A stretch of 58,235 nt of DNA from Cristatella mucedo. Its lineage: Eukaryota; Bryozoa; Phylactolaemata; Cristatellidae. The stretch spans positions 92,501-150,735 of the forward strand of contig WPIO01000274.1 in assembly GCA_009760855.2 (NCBI GenBank). The letters run 5' to 3'. Shown here in pieces: positions 35,968 to 46,269 of the stretch (positions are counted from its first letter, which is position 1; each line of letters opens with the position of its first letter). The notes beneath the pieces are model-generated. The model was not told the DNA's origin. It searched no databases and was given only the letters and a program-made list of their open reading frames with translations. A program made the position numbers and the translations under genes.

Positions 35968-36061
35968 TCCATCACGGCCGACTGCGATGGAAACGAGAGC
36001 CCAAGCGTTGTCTAAAATGCTCTCCTCACAGAAAAAATGGCTTCCGACGCCCCCCCCCAAG
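35835..36061. repeat. Perfect 97-bp tandem duplication around an (ATT)n run
   Basis: Bases 35835-35931 and 35965-36061 appear identical. They are separated by an ATT run (35933-35966). Unit 2 has a single diverged copy (about 46185-46275) without the run. Each copy ends in a run of nine to ten C. Confidence 0.9.
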
Positions 36062-36545
36062 ATATGGGCTGCCGCACTACGCACGTGAGATTCATGCTGA
36101 CTTTGTTCTTTTTATGATTTACTTCCTGTCACCCGCTTTGTCTTCGTGCGATAGCTCGACGCGATGGCTGCATTCGCTAATTTGATACGATAGGGTTCAT
36201 GACCTGTGGCAGTTTTAAGTCGCCAACCTGAAGTAACCCAGCCCACAGCGACTTAACTTTTGAGGGTCTTTTACAAGCGCAACGCAGTCGAGTAAAATTT
36301 GGCTCACGTAAGCGCCATAAATAAAATACCGTTTTCAGAAATTTGACTCGCTTCGGTAAAGAATATAAACCCACTAATTTGGCTTCAAGGCGAAAGGTGT
36401 CACGGAGCCCGTGTGTATAGAGGTTAGAGGAACCATTTGGGCGTACGATTGTGCTTCCTTCGCAGCAAAGTAAAGTGCCTAGAAAAAGATTGAATTCTCT
36501 GATGGCACTATATCAAATTTATTTAGTACTGAAATTAATATTATT
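36062..36545 (+). mobile_element. Module G, copy in unit 1
   Basis: Direct match to 46270-46770 and reverse match to 22516-22870. It ends with TTCCTTCGCAGCAAAG, hairpin arms AAAGTGCC (36472-36479) and GGCACT (36504-36509), and an AT-rich tail. The paired change from AAAGCGCC/GGCGCTTT keeps the stem. Confidence 0.7.
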
Positions 36546-37130
36546 GAAATATACTCGCGCGAACCCTTTTGAAAGCGAACGCAGTCTCCAGGACAGAAGC
36601 CGCAACACCCGCCTGTCAAATGCAGTCGCATGAATACGACGTGCAAAGTGTCGCGCTCCGGTTTGGTACGGCGGCTGCGATGAAAGTGTCAGATTAGATT
36701 GTGGTCTTCGCGGGCGAACGAGCGGAGCCAGGCACTTCCTCCCCGTAGGGGCGTGACGGCAGCGTGCGGTGCGTTACGAACGCCGCACTAGTGAAGACGC
36801 TCGGACAGCGAGACCTTACTCGAGCAGTTTACCCAGCGGCCGCCAGCCTCGCATGCAAATTTGCCTTTCGTCCGAAGAGATCTTCCAGTCGTAGCACGAC
36901 TGTCGAGCGAACACTAGAAGGTGCACACTGGCGGCCGTCAAGTGATGACACGCAAACCGTGCAGTCACGAGGCCACTACTGCGTCCAAGTGTCAGACGCT
37001 GTCGAGGGTCTCTTAAATGTCACGTCGTGCCATCCGCGCCGCCTTATATATTTCAATTGCTTGTGGGAGTGTCGACAAGTGCGTTACGCCGAAGGCGTTG
37101 GCCGGACGCCGCTCGAAATTTGTTGGAATA
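36546..37130 (+). repeat. Module H, copy in unit 1
   Basis: Matches 21894-22515 in reverse and 24330-24690 and 46771-47285 directly. Contains CATGCAAATTTGCC, an octamer-like sequence also kept in the other copies, and GTCTCTTAAATGTCACG. No protein frame is conserved. Confidence 0.7.
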
Positions 37131-37990
37131 ACGTAACATAATGTAATGTATATCTGTCTGTAATCCCACAAAGCCCCAAAGACGGTGTGATTGTCACGCA
37201 CAAGAGTTTAGTATAGCGTACTCATTACCTAAGCGGCTTTCGGTACGTATTCGGTAGCCCACAGAATTCACCTCAAGCAACAGAGAGAATGTGAGTAGCA
37301 TAACTGAGTTTTAGAGACCAGTTGAGATATTGAGTAGCATGACAGTAGCAGTACAGGTCTGCTAGGAAGGATGTGCCGCACTCGGTAGCAGGAAAGTAGA
37401 TATAGTACATTACCACTCTATTCTCCTAGGCCTGCCACTTTTGTTATTTCCTGTCCAACCTCAACGTCTACTGTAGTGATAGAAGTCTTTCAACCTACAC
37501 CAGATCCTCGTGCTGACGATGTAGACTATCATATTTCGACTGCGGCGGTGGGCACCGGATTGGAGCACTTACTACGGCCATTCTGACGACTCATCAGCCG
37601 AATCGTCAGAATCTCGCCGCCGCCATCAACTCTACAAATCGCAACAAACGCAACATGGCTGAGCGGACCAGCGAACGAGCTAAATTCGAAAGCCCATTTT
37701 AAGAATGCGGAATGCCACGAAATTTCGTGGATAAGCCGTAAACACGTAGCGCTCAGCGAAAACCCCCATATTAGCGCCTCGCGCCAAATTGAACGAGGAC
37801 GAACCACGAATCCTATGGAGACCATGCCTTTAGTTGTGGAACTCTTTTGCGGAATGCCGCGAACTTTTGCTACAAAGCCATAAACGCGTAGCGTTTAGCT
37901 CAGCCGCAATTTGCGCGCCGCCCAGTAGCTCTGAAATAGCTGGCACGTGGTAATTCCAGAGAGACCACCCACTTCTGCACCCCTACCTGA
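37130..37990 (-). mobile_element. Module B, copy 4, with internal deletion
   Basis: Begins with the LINE-B type tail in reverse (AACGTAACATAATGTAATGT, 37129-37148) and runs to the CCGCAATTTGCGC region. About 560 bases present at 25220-25780 are missing at about 37640. Followed by a second, inverted piece of the same module. Confidence 0.6.
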
Positions 37991-38039
37991 CCGAAAACTC
38001 TATTCTGAGGTGGCCGTAGTCGTTTAGCTCCTAAAGCCT

Positions 38040-38480
38040 GGACATAACTGCCGACTGAAAGTCAAGATGTTGCCTGATTTAAGGACGATTGAAAAGAAGG
38101 GGTGGACTGAAATTCATTTTCTCCACTTTTACTAAATACGGCGTTGCGTGGTGAGGTAGTAGTTGGCAGTTGAGGTGAGTAACAGACGACGCCTCGGTAT
38201 AGGTCACGTGTGACGGAGCCGCGACTGGTTAGTGAATTTTGTCGAGGAGTACTACCGAGAGTGGGTGCTGGCAGTAGTGGGCGGCCTCTCTTGAATTACT
38301 CGTCCCAGTTCATTGGGAGCTTTTTCGCGGGGCGTGAGATGGGATTGAGCTTCGCACTACGCGTTTACATCTAATCTGCGAAAGTTCCTGGCATTCCGCG
38401 AAAAATGTTCCGCAACTAAAGGCACGGTCTCTAAAGAATTGTGGTTCCTACGAGGCATAGGTGAACTATTAGATTCCGTA
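38040..38480 (+). repeat. Module B piece, left arm of a large inverted repeat
   Basis: Reverse complement of about 39055-39465. Shared blocks include AGTCAAGATGT, CGACTGGTTAGTGAATTT and GAGGAGTACTACCGAGAG. It ends in reverse LINE-A-like sequence near 38418-38490 (CAACTAAAGGCACGGTCTC). Confidence 0.65.
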
Positions 38481-38719
38481 AAGGGAGTGTTTTTAAAATT
38501 ATGAGATGTATTTTAGGAGTTGCTGAGTACTGAGTGATCCAACGACTGTGCTCTGAGCAAACTTGCAACTCTAACGGGTGCCAGCAATAGCTGACGGGTA
38601 GTACCAGAAGGTTTGTGGCATTCGTCTGCACGTCAACTATCTCGGTAGGATCTTTTAGGCTCGCTGGATGTTCAAGGATGTCTCAGTTTTCTTGAATTGC
38701 CCTCAATTTAGGAATGCAT

Positions 38720-38935
38720 TTCAATAGGCTAATTTATAACACTAGACCAGTTTATGACAAAGTGATTTATGGGCCAGCAGAGATTATGACACCACTGTTG
38801 GTTGATGGGCTTTTGTGATTTATGGCAGAGCAATTTAAGGAGCTGGCAGCAAAGGGCCGGCGTGTTACATTTAGGACGCCGGGATACGTCCGTGCGAATA
38901 GACGTCTCCGAGCCCGCTTCGGTGTTCTGCGTGAG
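38720..38935 (+). repeat. Module F, extra copy inside the inverted repeat
   Basis: Direct match to 42230-42460 and 52075-52280: GATTTATGGGCCAGCAGAGA, ACACCACTGTTGGTTGATGG and TCCGTGCGAATAGACGTCTC. The other two copies sit at the right end of their units; this one has been moved. Confidence 0.7.
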
Positions 38936-39054
38936 TAACAGGCATCTGTGGTAAACTCTTATCGTGGTTTGCTGTTGTAACATGCATTCACCACGTGAGC
39001 TTCGCATTCGCCGTTGCGCCTAGCGAATGGGTAGATCGCAGCATGGCTGAGAGG

Positions 39055-39465
39055 ACCGGCGAACGAGCAAAATTCGACGGCCCACTTCAAGAGCGTTCGC
39101 GTGCGGGAATGCCACGAAATTTCGCGGATAAGCCATAAACGTGTAGCGCTCAGTGCAACCCCCCCCCGCCATAGTCGTGCCTCGTACAGTTGCTTCGAAG
39201 GAAAGGGGTCGCGGTAATTCAAGAGAGGCCGCCCACTACAGCCGCCGCCCGCTCTCGGTAGTACTCCTCGACAAATTCACTAACCAGTCGCTGCTCTGTC
39301 GCACGTGACATACACCACGGCTTCGTCCGTTACTCACATCTACCGGCAACTACTAGCTCACCACAAAACGCCGTACATAGCTAAAGCGGAGAAAATATAT
39401 TTCAGTCCGTAGATTTATTTCGATAGTCCTCAAGTCAGGCGACATCTTGACTTCAGTAGGGATTT
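39055..39465 (-). repeat. Module B piece, right arm of the large inverted repeat
   Basis: Pairs with 38040-38480. Its left part also matches 48190-48330 (GGCTGAGAGGACCGGCGAACG against GGCTGAGCGGACCGGCAAACG; a 20-base core is shared with small changes). Confidence 0.65.
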
Positions 39466-39479
39466 AGGTCCAGCTCCGT

Positions 39480-39905
39480 TAAAGTAGTCGCAGCCACGCA
39501 CCGCTGCATCTCGATGCGACCGCGCGGAAGACCAAGCTACCAGGAAATTCGAGCCTAGCACTTATAGAGTCTCACAGTAATCGTTGGCTGCGGTTGGCTT
39601 AATAGTACTTACATTATTATTATTAATATTAGTAGTAGTAGTAGTAGTAGTAGTATTACTATTACAATAAACCGTCGAGCCACCCGGCTCTGAGGCTCTC
39701 GCTACGCGTGTGCGTTCGCTGCATCGGATTCCCGCTCCGCGAACGCACGGGCGGCAGGTGGTTTGATACTCGCGCGCGCCTAGTGATGGGCCTTCGTCTC
39801 CCTGCCGACGGTGACATCAAAGGCCGACTAGCTTCCTCTGCCGACGTTGGCTCGGCGGCCGCACCCACTCGGACCGCCCGCCGCTGTTGATGCAGCGTAG
39901 CGTTG
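39480..39905 (+). repeat. Module C, copy in unit 1, with (ATT/AGT)n array
   Basis: Matches 48640-48975. A trinucleotide run (39611-39665, ATT then AGT units) interrupts it just after GGCTTAATAGTACTTAC. The GC-rich palindromic middle and GGCCGACTAGC are kept. Confidence 0.7.
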
Positions 39906-39949
39906 TTAAGAGGTGAGAGGGTCACCCGAGGATGGACTCAGTAATCTGG

Positions 39950-40800
39950 AATTGCGGTCAAGTTAGAGTACTTTTCACTGGGCTCACCATTCAGTATGGA
40001 ATCGCAATGACGATGGCGTAGAAAGCCGAGTAATTGTGATTAGAACCGACAAGGAAGTATTGACAATTACACGTGGATCCATGGCTTTCGGCTGCTTGGA
40101 ATGGAGGCTAAATGGGGCGTACTAAGTTTGAAAATGCTGCTCACTTTGAAGTGCTGGTTAAGTGAAACATTAGCCTCGTACGTTGAGTGTACCCTATGTT
40201 GTATCGGCTGCATGAATTATGTAGCTTCGCCGAGAGGGATCTCCACCTGGAACAACATCACAGCACTCCATCTGAAACGTTCGTAGTCTAAGGATTTCTG
40301 TGAAGTAGGTACTGCCTAAAGCCTGAGAATAAAATCCAGTTAATGGCCTCGTTCACATCCGTGTACGGCAATTCTCGGCGTCCCCGTCACTGGATCTAGG
40401 CACACAGTCTGACGTCATATCAAGAGCTTATCCACTTGATATGGATTTATTTGTATTGCGTCCTAACTGAACTGAATCTCCATTCAGGCGCTTCACGCAT
40501 GCCACAGGGCTCGAGCCCACGACCTCTCATGTACCATCACCTTTGCTTAGGTTGGAGCGAGCTACTTAATCAGTGGGCCAAACCAGTGCAGCTCGGAGAA
40601 ATCAGAGATTCATGACCATTACACAGATAGGACTGCTTACAAGTTTGCGCGGGTAGGACTGCTTATAAGTAAAAACTTTGGATAAATCACTCTATGCTTT
40701 TAGCTGCAGCTGCTGCAATTCAGAAAGCCGTAGCTTAAGCCTTCAATCACTTTTCTACTGGTATCAGCCTCCAAGGGCCTCACCTACATTGTGGACAATA
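39950..40800 (+). repeat. Module E, copy in unit 1
   Basis: Direct match to 49551-50235 and 50236-50900. Shared blocks are AATTACACGTGGATCC, CATCACAGCACTCCA, AAGGATTTCTGTGA and ACTGCCTAAAGCCT. Frames of about 65-78 codons are open in the unit 2 copies (49854-50090, 50405-50641) and contain SFAERDITALQVKR, but this copy reads SPRGIST in place of ERDIT and has a shift, so it is non-coding here. Confidence 0.65.
40450..40588 (-). mobile_element. SINE-2 within module E
   Basis: On the minus strand: an A-box-like TGGCCCACTGA (40570-40580), a B-box-like GGGCTCGAGCCC (40508-40519), then GTGAAGCGCCTGAATGGAG and an AGTTAGGACGCAATAC end, a diverged LINE-A-type hairpin. It is at the same site in unit 2, so it predates the duplication. 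Confidence 0.65.
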
Positions 40801-40964
40801 GATGAGTTGGCAACGATGCATCTGCAGACTGCTCGCTAGGGTTTCCCTAACTAACCTGCACCCGCCTCGGTCATGCGGCCGATACGCTACGTGCTCACCG
40901 TAGCTGGCTTGTCATGTGACGCTTGGCATCTAATCAGCAGTTGCAGATATACACCTTTACTGCA

Positions 40965-41062
40965 CAGAGCATCGCTTTAAGACAGTTGGCACCAAAAGCT
41001 CTTAATGTGGAGGTCCTAGACTGCGAACTCACTTCCACAATTTGTATGCAAAGACTTATAAT
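40965..41062 (+). mobile_element. LINE-B fragment
   Basis: Frame reading LKTVGTKSS then GGPRLRTHFHN matches LKTVGDRSFSSAGPRLWKSL of LINE-B. The equivalent in unit 2 is at 51085-51165. Confidence 0.6.
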
Positions 41063-41240
41063 AATAATAATAAATAAGAATTACAATGCATTTGATAACA
41101 CGCCCACAGATAGCTTAATCGCTTTCTAGGCAATTTAAAATCCACGCTAAAGAAGAAGAAGTATGATCGATCGAGCGGTTAGTGGCCGCACATGCTCAAT
41201 AAGCAACGAGAATAATAGGGTTAGGGGTGACGCATTCAGG
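41055..41240 (-). mobile_element. LINE-A 3' UTR fragment
   Basis: Reverse LINE-A tail: AATAATAATAATAA, ATGCATTTGATAA, GCTTTCTAGGCAATTT and GGGTTAGGGGTGAC. Equivalent in unit 2 is at 51168-51375. Confidence 0.7.
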
Positions 41241-41545
41241 CCTTCGCCTTCAGGGGATCAGCTCTTTTTACTTGACCTCATTAAGGTAGCCTCATCTCAT
41301 GCAGAAACCTCTGAGAATCTTTTAAGGAAGCTTGCAGGTTTCGATTCTGCAATAGCTTTAGTCAAAGAGGACCTAACGGAGGCTAAAGAATGTTCTTGAA
41401 TGTTTTCAAGTAAAGAAGGCTTAACACTTTTGGGCCGAGCCGTTAACATCTGGGGAGTGAGGCCTCTCAGTATTAGTCAGCAAATTGTTTACCGGAAACT
41501 TGGACAAATTGTCTACCCATGAAGACCAAGCTAGGGTTGACATGG
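41241..41545 (+). other. Insertion in unit 1 with a short ORF
   Basis: About 300 bases lie inside LINE-A UTR sequence and have no counterpart in unit 2 (51320-51345). It is bounded by similar TTAGGGGTGAC and TAGGGTTGACA sequences, possibly a target duplication. A frame continues through it (41163-41399) and encodes LLDLIKVASSHAETSENLLR and LVKEDLTEAKECS, which looks helical. No family recognised. Confidence 0.4.
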
Positions 41546-42189
41546 TTAGGTCAGCATGCAAGTGTGGTAGCTCCTGGCTCCGCCATTGAATGAACGGTAT
41601 CGCAAAGGTCGGGAAAGGAAATGAATGCAGAGGAATTCTTAGCTGATACTAGGTACATTTGGTGGGGTGGAGTTAGCGAGTCACCAACGTTGAGGTGTCA
41701 AGGTGTTATCGTAACTGCACTGGCTATTGGTTTTGATTATTTATATAAGATACAAAATATGGATTATGTGAGCGCAAATTAGTTGTGATAAGCTTGAAAT
41801 GCCCTTTCCATTACCTGAAGTTCGCTGTCGTGCCCCCGCCGAAGTTCACCAGACCTCGTGATGGATTGCACTGGCATTTGTCTGAATTTCGTTTGCTGAG
41901 ACTGCTACAGGACTAGAAGTAGAGAGTCCACTAATGACGGCAGCCGCCTTGAAGTTACTACTGATAATTACTAATTAATCTAGAAGGTCAAATTAGTTAT
42001 AATAAGATTAATCTGCAAAGCAGGAAGCTCGCTAGTCGGCTCGAGAAGCCGGAAACCAGGATTTCACGCCAGACCTAGAAATGGCTTCATGTAGGCTTTG
42101 ATGATCGAGATCGGGCTTGAGCCCAGCAGCTCATGTGTAAGGCCAGAGTCGAAATTAAGTTCAGTTCAACTGCCTAACGAATACATAAT

Positions 42190-42470
42190 TTGTGTGGCTA
42201 TTTTAAGATCCTAGTGGTTTATGGGTCAATAGCACTTGTTGCATTGTTATTACTCCAATGGCCGGTTTATGTAAAAGTGATTTATGGGCCAGCAGAGATT
42301 ATAACACCACTGTTGGTTGATGGGTTTTTGCGGTTTATGGCAGTGCCATTTAAGGAGCGGCCAGCCAAGGCCCGGTGAGTTACGTTGAGGATGCCGGGGA
42401 AACGTCCGTGCGAATAGACGTCTCTGAGCCTGCTGTGGTATTCTGCGTGGTGCCGCATACCTGCCGTTAG
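42190..42470 (+). repeat. Module F, copy in unit 1
   Basis: Direct match to 52000-52290 and 38720-38935. Non-coding in appearance. Confidence 0.7.
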
Positions 42471-42614
42471 GGAGAATGTCAAACTACCATTTGTAATTTT
42501 ACTCTTTTCAACTAGCAGCAGATGAATATTGGCTTCCAATGAGTTCCGTAGGTAATGGGTTGCTGGATCAGTGGACTCATGAGCTCCGGCTGGCTCGTTC
42601 CCGGTTAAGGTGAC

Positions 42615-42764
42615 GAAATATAACCATATAATTCATTGATATAGCGCCCCAAGAGAACTTAACCTGTATTCAGGTGCCGCACTTGTGCCTCGGGGCTCGA
42701 GCCCACGACCTCAGCCAGACCTTGGTCGGGGCGAGCCCCTTATCCGCTGGACCAAACCAACTCG
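42615..42764 (-). mobile_element. SINE-2, present only in unit 1
   Basis: Minus strand: A box TGGTCCAGCGG (42744-42754), B box GGCTCGAGCC (42694-42703), then a body and a LINE-A-type end GGGGCGCTATATC. Flanked by GTGAC (42610-42614) and GCGAC (42765-42769). Unit 2 reads GGTGACATGG at 52425-52434 with nothing inserted. It is a tRNA-derived retroposon, not a tRNA gene. Confidence 0.8.
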
Positions 42765-42799
42765 GCGACATGGCTTAGGTTCAGTGCTTCCGAGTTTTA

Positions 42800-43205
42800 T
42801 GCAGTCCAGCTGACCTAATTTGCTCACACAGCGGCAGTGCAATATGACCAGTTTGTGTCTGCTGATACCGGATCCACTTTTAGCATCGACGTAGGCATTT
42901 TTCGTTTCTGACATACTAGCCGTATGCGGTGACGTCATTATACAGTTACTTTATGGATGCTAATGATAAAGCGACGTTCTAGATTGAGCAACTTTCAAAA
43001 AACAAAACAAGAGATGCTGCAGTTGAGCGAACTAAACCTGCCGGATTCTCGCGTATCGCAAGATTTTCGTAACTCGGAGAGACAGTGGGCTGGGCTTGGC
43101 TATCGAGGCAAGAAGACACCAGATCAGGTCTGACTGGCATTCTGCAAAAATTATTAGGTGCTCGTCGCTCCCATCGCACTCCCTCGTTACGGGTCTCGAG
43201 CCGAA
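42800..43205 (+). repeat. Right end of unit 1
   Basis: Direct match to 52460-52875. It ends shortly after the GATACGGGTCTC-like site (ACGGGTCTCGAG here), beyond which the two loci differ. Confidence 0.65.
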
Positions 43206-43304
43206 ATCCAGGGGCAGAGGCCATTTTCAGCCAATCCCCGCCACGCTCAGGCTACGATACGACGCCTCTAGTCACGCTGCTGAGCTAGGTCAAGACATTA
43301 GTAC

Positions 43305-43435
43305 CAGTAAGCCAACCGCAGCCGCAGCCGACGGTTACTGGGAGGTTCTCCGGCGATGGGCACGAGTTTCCTGGGAGCGCGGTCGTCTGAGCGGCAGCAT
43401 CGAGAGGGAGCTTCGCGCAGAGGCGAATACTTAAG
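43305..43435 (-). repeat. Module C, left-end fragment, inverted
   Basis: Reverse complement of 48697-48775: AGTACCAGTAAGCCAACCGC and CCTGGGAGCGCGGTCGTC. Broken where LINE-B begins. Confidence 0.6.
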
Positions 43436-43437
43436 AG

Positions 43438-43572
43438 ACTGAAACTGGTGCAGCAGTTCAGCTAGGTACCAAGGAGCCAAGCCGTGGCGGGCCTTGTGGG
43501 TCAGGGTGAGAACTTTGCTCTGTATCCGTTGTTCAACCGGTATCCATCCTAGCTCTTTTAGCAAAGAAGGCA
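43438..43572 (-). mobile_element. LINE-B fragment
   Basis: Minus strand encodes ELGWIPVEQRIQSKVLTLTH and ARHGLAPWYLAELLHQF, matching 32545-32660. Confidence 0.8.
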
Positions 43573-43597
43573 CGTGCTCAATCAGCCATAGTCGACT

Positions 43598-43872
43598 TTC
43601 CCGGCTGCTCCTCAATGTCTACTCTTAAGCAGGTCACCAGCGATCTCGTCTTGAAGTTTATATCTCAATCAAACAAGACAGCAAGTCCTTTGGACCCTAT
43701 TCCCACTGTCTCCCTCCAACGTTGCATTGATCTGCTGGTACCATGCATGACTTACATCCTTAATATGTCATTAGCCTCAGATGTCCCAGCACCTTTCAAA
43801 AAAGCCGTAGTCAGGCCACTTCTCAGGAAAGCAAAATTATACCAAGAGTACTTGACCAACTACCGTCCAGTC
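43598..43872 (+). mobile_element. LINE-A internal fragment, RT domain
   Basis: Encodes STLKQVTSDLVLKFISQSNK, then ASPLDPIPTVSLQ and APFKKAVVRPLLRKA up to NYRPV, where it ends abruptly. Matches 27928-28190. It lacks the catalytic motifs downstream. Confidence 0.85.
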
Positions 43873-43990
43873 TGGGGTCCAACCGAGGTCGTGGGTTCGA
43901 TTCCTACGGTGGGCGATCCTTTATCGCCACTGCAAGCGGTGGTGATAGCCGTAAAGGCTTTTCTGTCGCTATACAAAAAGAGGCTGTTTA
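43873..43990 (+). mobile_element. SINE-1, head-truncated, fused to LINE-A
   Basis: Begins at GGTCCAACCGAGGTCGTGGG, has the B box GGTTCGATTCC (about 43896-43906), GGGCGATCC and the TGCAAGCGGTGGTGATAGCC body. The LINE-A frame reads on into it. The A-box half of the head is missing. Confidence 0.7.
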
Positions 43991-44084
43991 ATCTGCTAGG
44001 ATTTACTTATTTATTTATTTTATTTTCCCGAATGGCGGCCAAGCGACGTTTTGCATGGTGGTGCATGAATGTCACGTGACGTCG

Positions 44085-44610
44085 AAGACCAGTAGGTGCT
44101 GGAGTGGAAGCCTCACATACGGCCGATGCTCGCCGAGCGACCTGCGAAGAGACGGACCACCGCTCGCATCTGCTGGGCAGACGATCGAAACATATACGAT
44201 GATATGCATATACGATATACATCTATGAGGAGTAGGAGGAATAGGAGCAAACTGAGCGACGCCGAGCGACCTAAGAAGAGAAGAACCACTGCTCGCATCT
44301 GTGGGCAGACGATCCAAAGAGCACCTATGACGGGCATAGATCGCAGGCGTGTCAGCTGAAGTGCCCGCTGCTCAGTAGCGATTCGCTGGCATCAATCCAA
44401 GCAGCTGAGGCGCCGGTCGGCGCGAGCTCTCCACTGCTTCGTGAAGTGCTGGCCCGAGACCAACTCAGGCTGGATCTCGAAGTGGGAGGCGCCCGGCGTG
44501 CGTTTTTGAACGGTGGAGGCTTTGCTGCTGCGTCAAGATCTTGAGTAGTTTCTTGCGACAAGCATAACGAATGGTAAGAAGGTCGTGGAAAAAGCTGACA
44601 GTGTTATTCA
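44085..44610 (+). repeat. Module A, left end of unit 2 (truncated)
   Basis: Matches 34060-34500. The left 970 bases present in unit 1 are missing. An internal duplication of a roughly 110-base segment (GACCTGCGAAGAGACGGACC near 44138 and GACCTAAGAAGAGAAGAACC near 44268) is seen only here. Confidence 0.7.
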
Positions 44611-45160
44611 ACATCTCTGCCGTTCTGCTTAGGGCAAGGGTGCCTCGGTCTAGCTAATGCATCTGGTTGAGGTGTGCAATCGAGAATTGATGGTCGACTC
44701 CCACTGTTTCTCTCTCAAGCAGCATATCGAGTCCAAGACACTGCCTCGAATCAAAGGATCTATCATCTATGTTTAAGTTCCTTCCTTTTCTGGCTCTTGC
44801 TTGCCCTTAGGAAACGTTTCTCAAAAAATACAAAGTTTTGAAATAAGACTACTCCTCTCGTCATGTGCTCTATTCGCATGAATTGTCATTCATGCACTAA
44901 CAAGTGCTGAAATTTTGCCTGTTATCGCTCATCTAGTGAATCGTGCTTCCTTCTCAGCACACGCTAACTGACTAGAAAGCGATTTAGGTGTTCCGAAGTG
45001 CACCAGAAATATTTTATTATTGTTTTGTACTGCCCACTGTAGCTGTTTTCAGGCATGGAGATATTTGAATATACAGCTTCTCAGTGGCTGTGCATTAGCC
45101 ACCGTCAACATTCTCAATCTCAAGCGATGGAGGCGCCAAAGTAAGAAGGATTGAGGGCAA
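44611..45160 (+). repeat. Unit 2, module A flank
   Basis: Direct match to 34501-35273, shorter by about 220 bases. Confidence 0.65.
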
Positions 45161-45161
45161 A

Positions 45162-45181
45162 GAGAGAGAGAGAGAGAGAGA
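45162..45181. repeat. Short (GA)n array
   Basis: About 20 bases at the site of the 170-base array in unit 1. Confidence 0.9.
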
Positions 45182-45834
45182 AAGCGATAAGGAGGAGAGA
45201 GACAGACAGCCAGACAGCCATAGAGGTCTAAGCGCTGGATAAATTGTTTCAACCTACAAGCTAAGCTTAGCTTGGAGAGGAAATCAACGACATATTTACT
45301 GAGCAGGCAAGTAGAAAGAACATCCAACATATGTCGCTCACAACGACGAGCGTGTTTTGATATCGGGGATACAAGAATGGTGAATGTAGCACGTGCCGTA
45401 GAAGTGGCAAACGCATTCCTGAAATCAGCCTCGTTATCTAAACATTCATACTCCTCAACCCAGCCTCTCACAGCTAATCGTAGCCTTAGCAATTCATAGT
45501 CCAGCCCCTTTTATTTTCAAGCAGTCTTAAAATTCCGCAGTCCAGCCACAAATGCCTCTTTAATTTTCAAACAGTCTCTGCACTCCGAAATCCGGCCATT
45601 GTACAGCCTAACATCCAGTCCACCATGTGCAAGGCCGTTTGGCCGTCTGGCGCTTGGCTAACCACAAGCTTGACTTGGTTTTCCGGATGTGCAGAGGTAA
45701 TGACGTCGGCCGTAATGGGAGGTCGCCAGCAGCTCCTGTCGCAACGGGGTACGATATACATGGCCAAACAACATCTCGGGGCATACGGGCAGAAAAGTGA
45801 TGAAAAGGTGGTGTCTCCATTGCCATTACAGATG

Positions 45835-45925
45835 AGCTTTTATTTATTAACCATGCGGACTTTGTATAGTCCCTTAAAAGAGAACTAAATCTCCTTCTGA
45901 GCACTTTACGCACGCTGTAAAAGTA
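45835..45925 (-). mobile_element. LINE-A-type tail fragment (old SINE)
   Basis: Minus strand: GCGTAAAGTGC, about 30 bases, then TTAAGGGACTATAC. The arrangement is that of the LINE-A hairpin end. There is no equivalent in unit 1. Confidence 0.45.
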
Positions 45926-46269
45926 GCGCGTCAATTTGTTATTGATATCGGTCACAATTCCTGCATGCAAAAGCGAACTCAAATTATTCAACCGAACGGA
46001 GAAAATGACGCAAGAAGCGGGTGGATTTGAGCCATTCCTTCCAGTGTCGTCTTTTTGGGGGGGGGATATCGCGATGTTAGCCAGAAGAAAATAGGCTAAG
46101 TGGGATTTCATGTACGGAATTGGTCGCCGCGTCATGAGACTCTCCTAGTGAGGATGGTTATACTATGAAGGTGAGCTTGTTTTTACTCCTTCATGGCCGA
46201 CTGCGACGGAAACGAGAGCGAAAGCGTTGCCTGGTGTGCTCCAATCGCAGCAAATTAGCTTCCGCCGCC

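Noticed and set aside
36860-36885. Octamer-like ATGCAAAT as a promoter element in module H
   Set aside because: The octamer is kept in several copies, but so is most of the surrounding sequence, so it is not evidence of a promoter on its own.
39611-39665. CRISPR-like regular array
   Set aside because: It is a trinucleotide microsatellite. No spaced direct repeats of CRISPR type occur anywhere in the window.
42690-42757. A possible tRNA gene
   Set aside because: A and B boxes are present but the acceptor arms do not pair and the sequence continues into a SINE body with a LINE-type tail. The same reasoning applies at 43895 and 30125.
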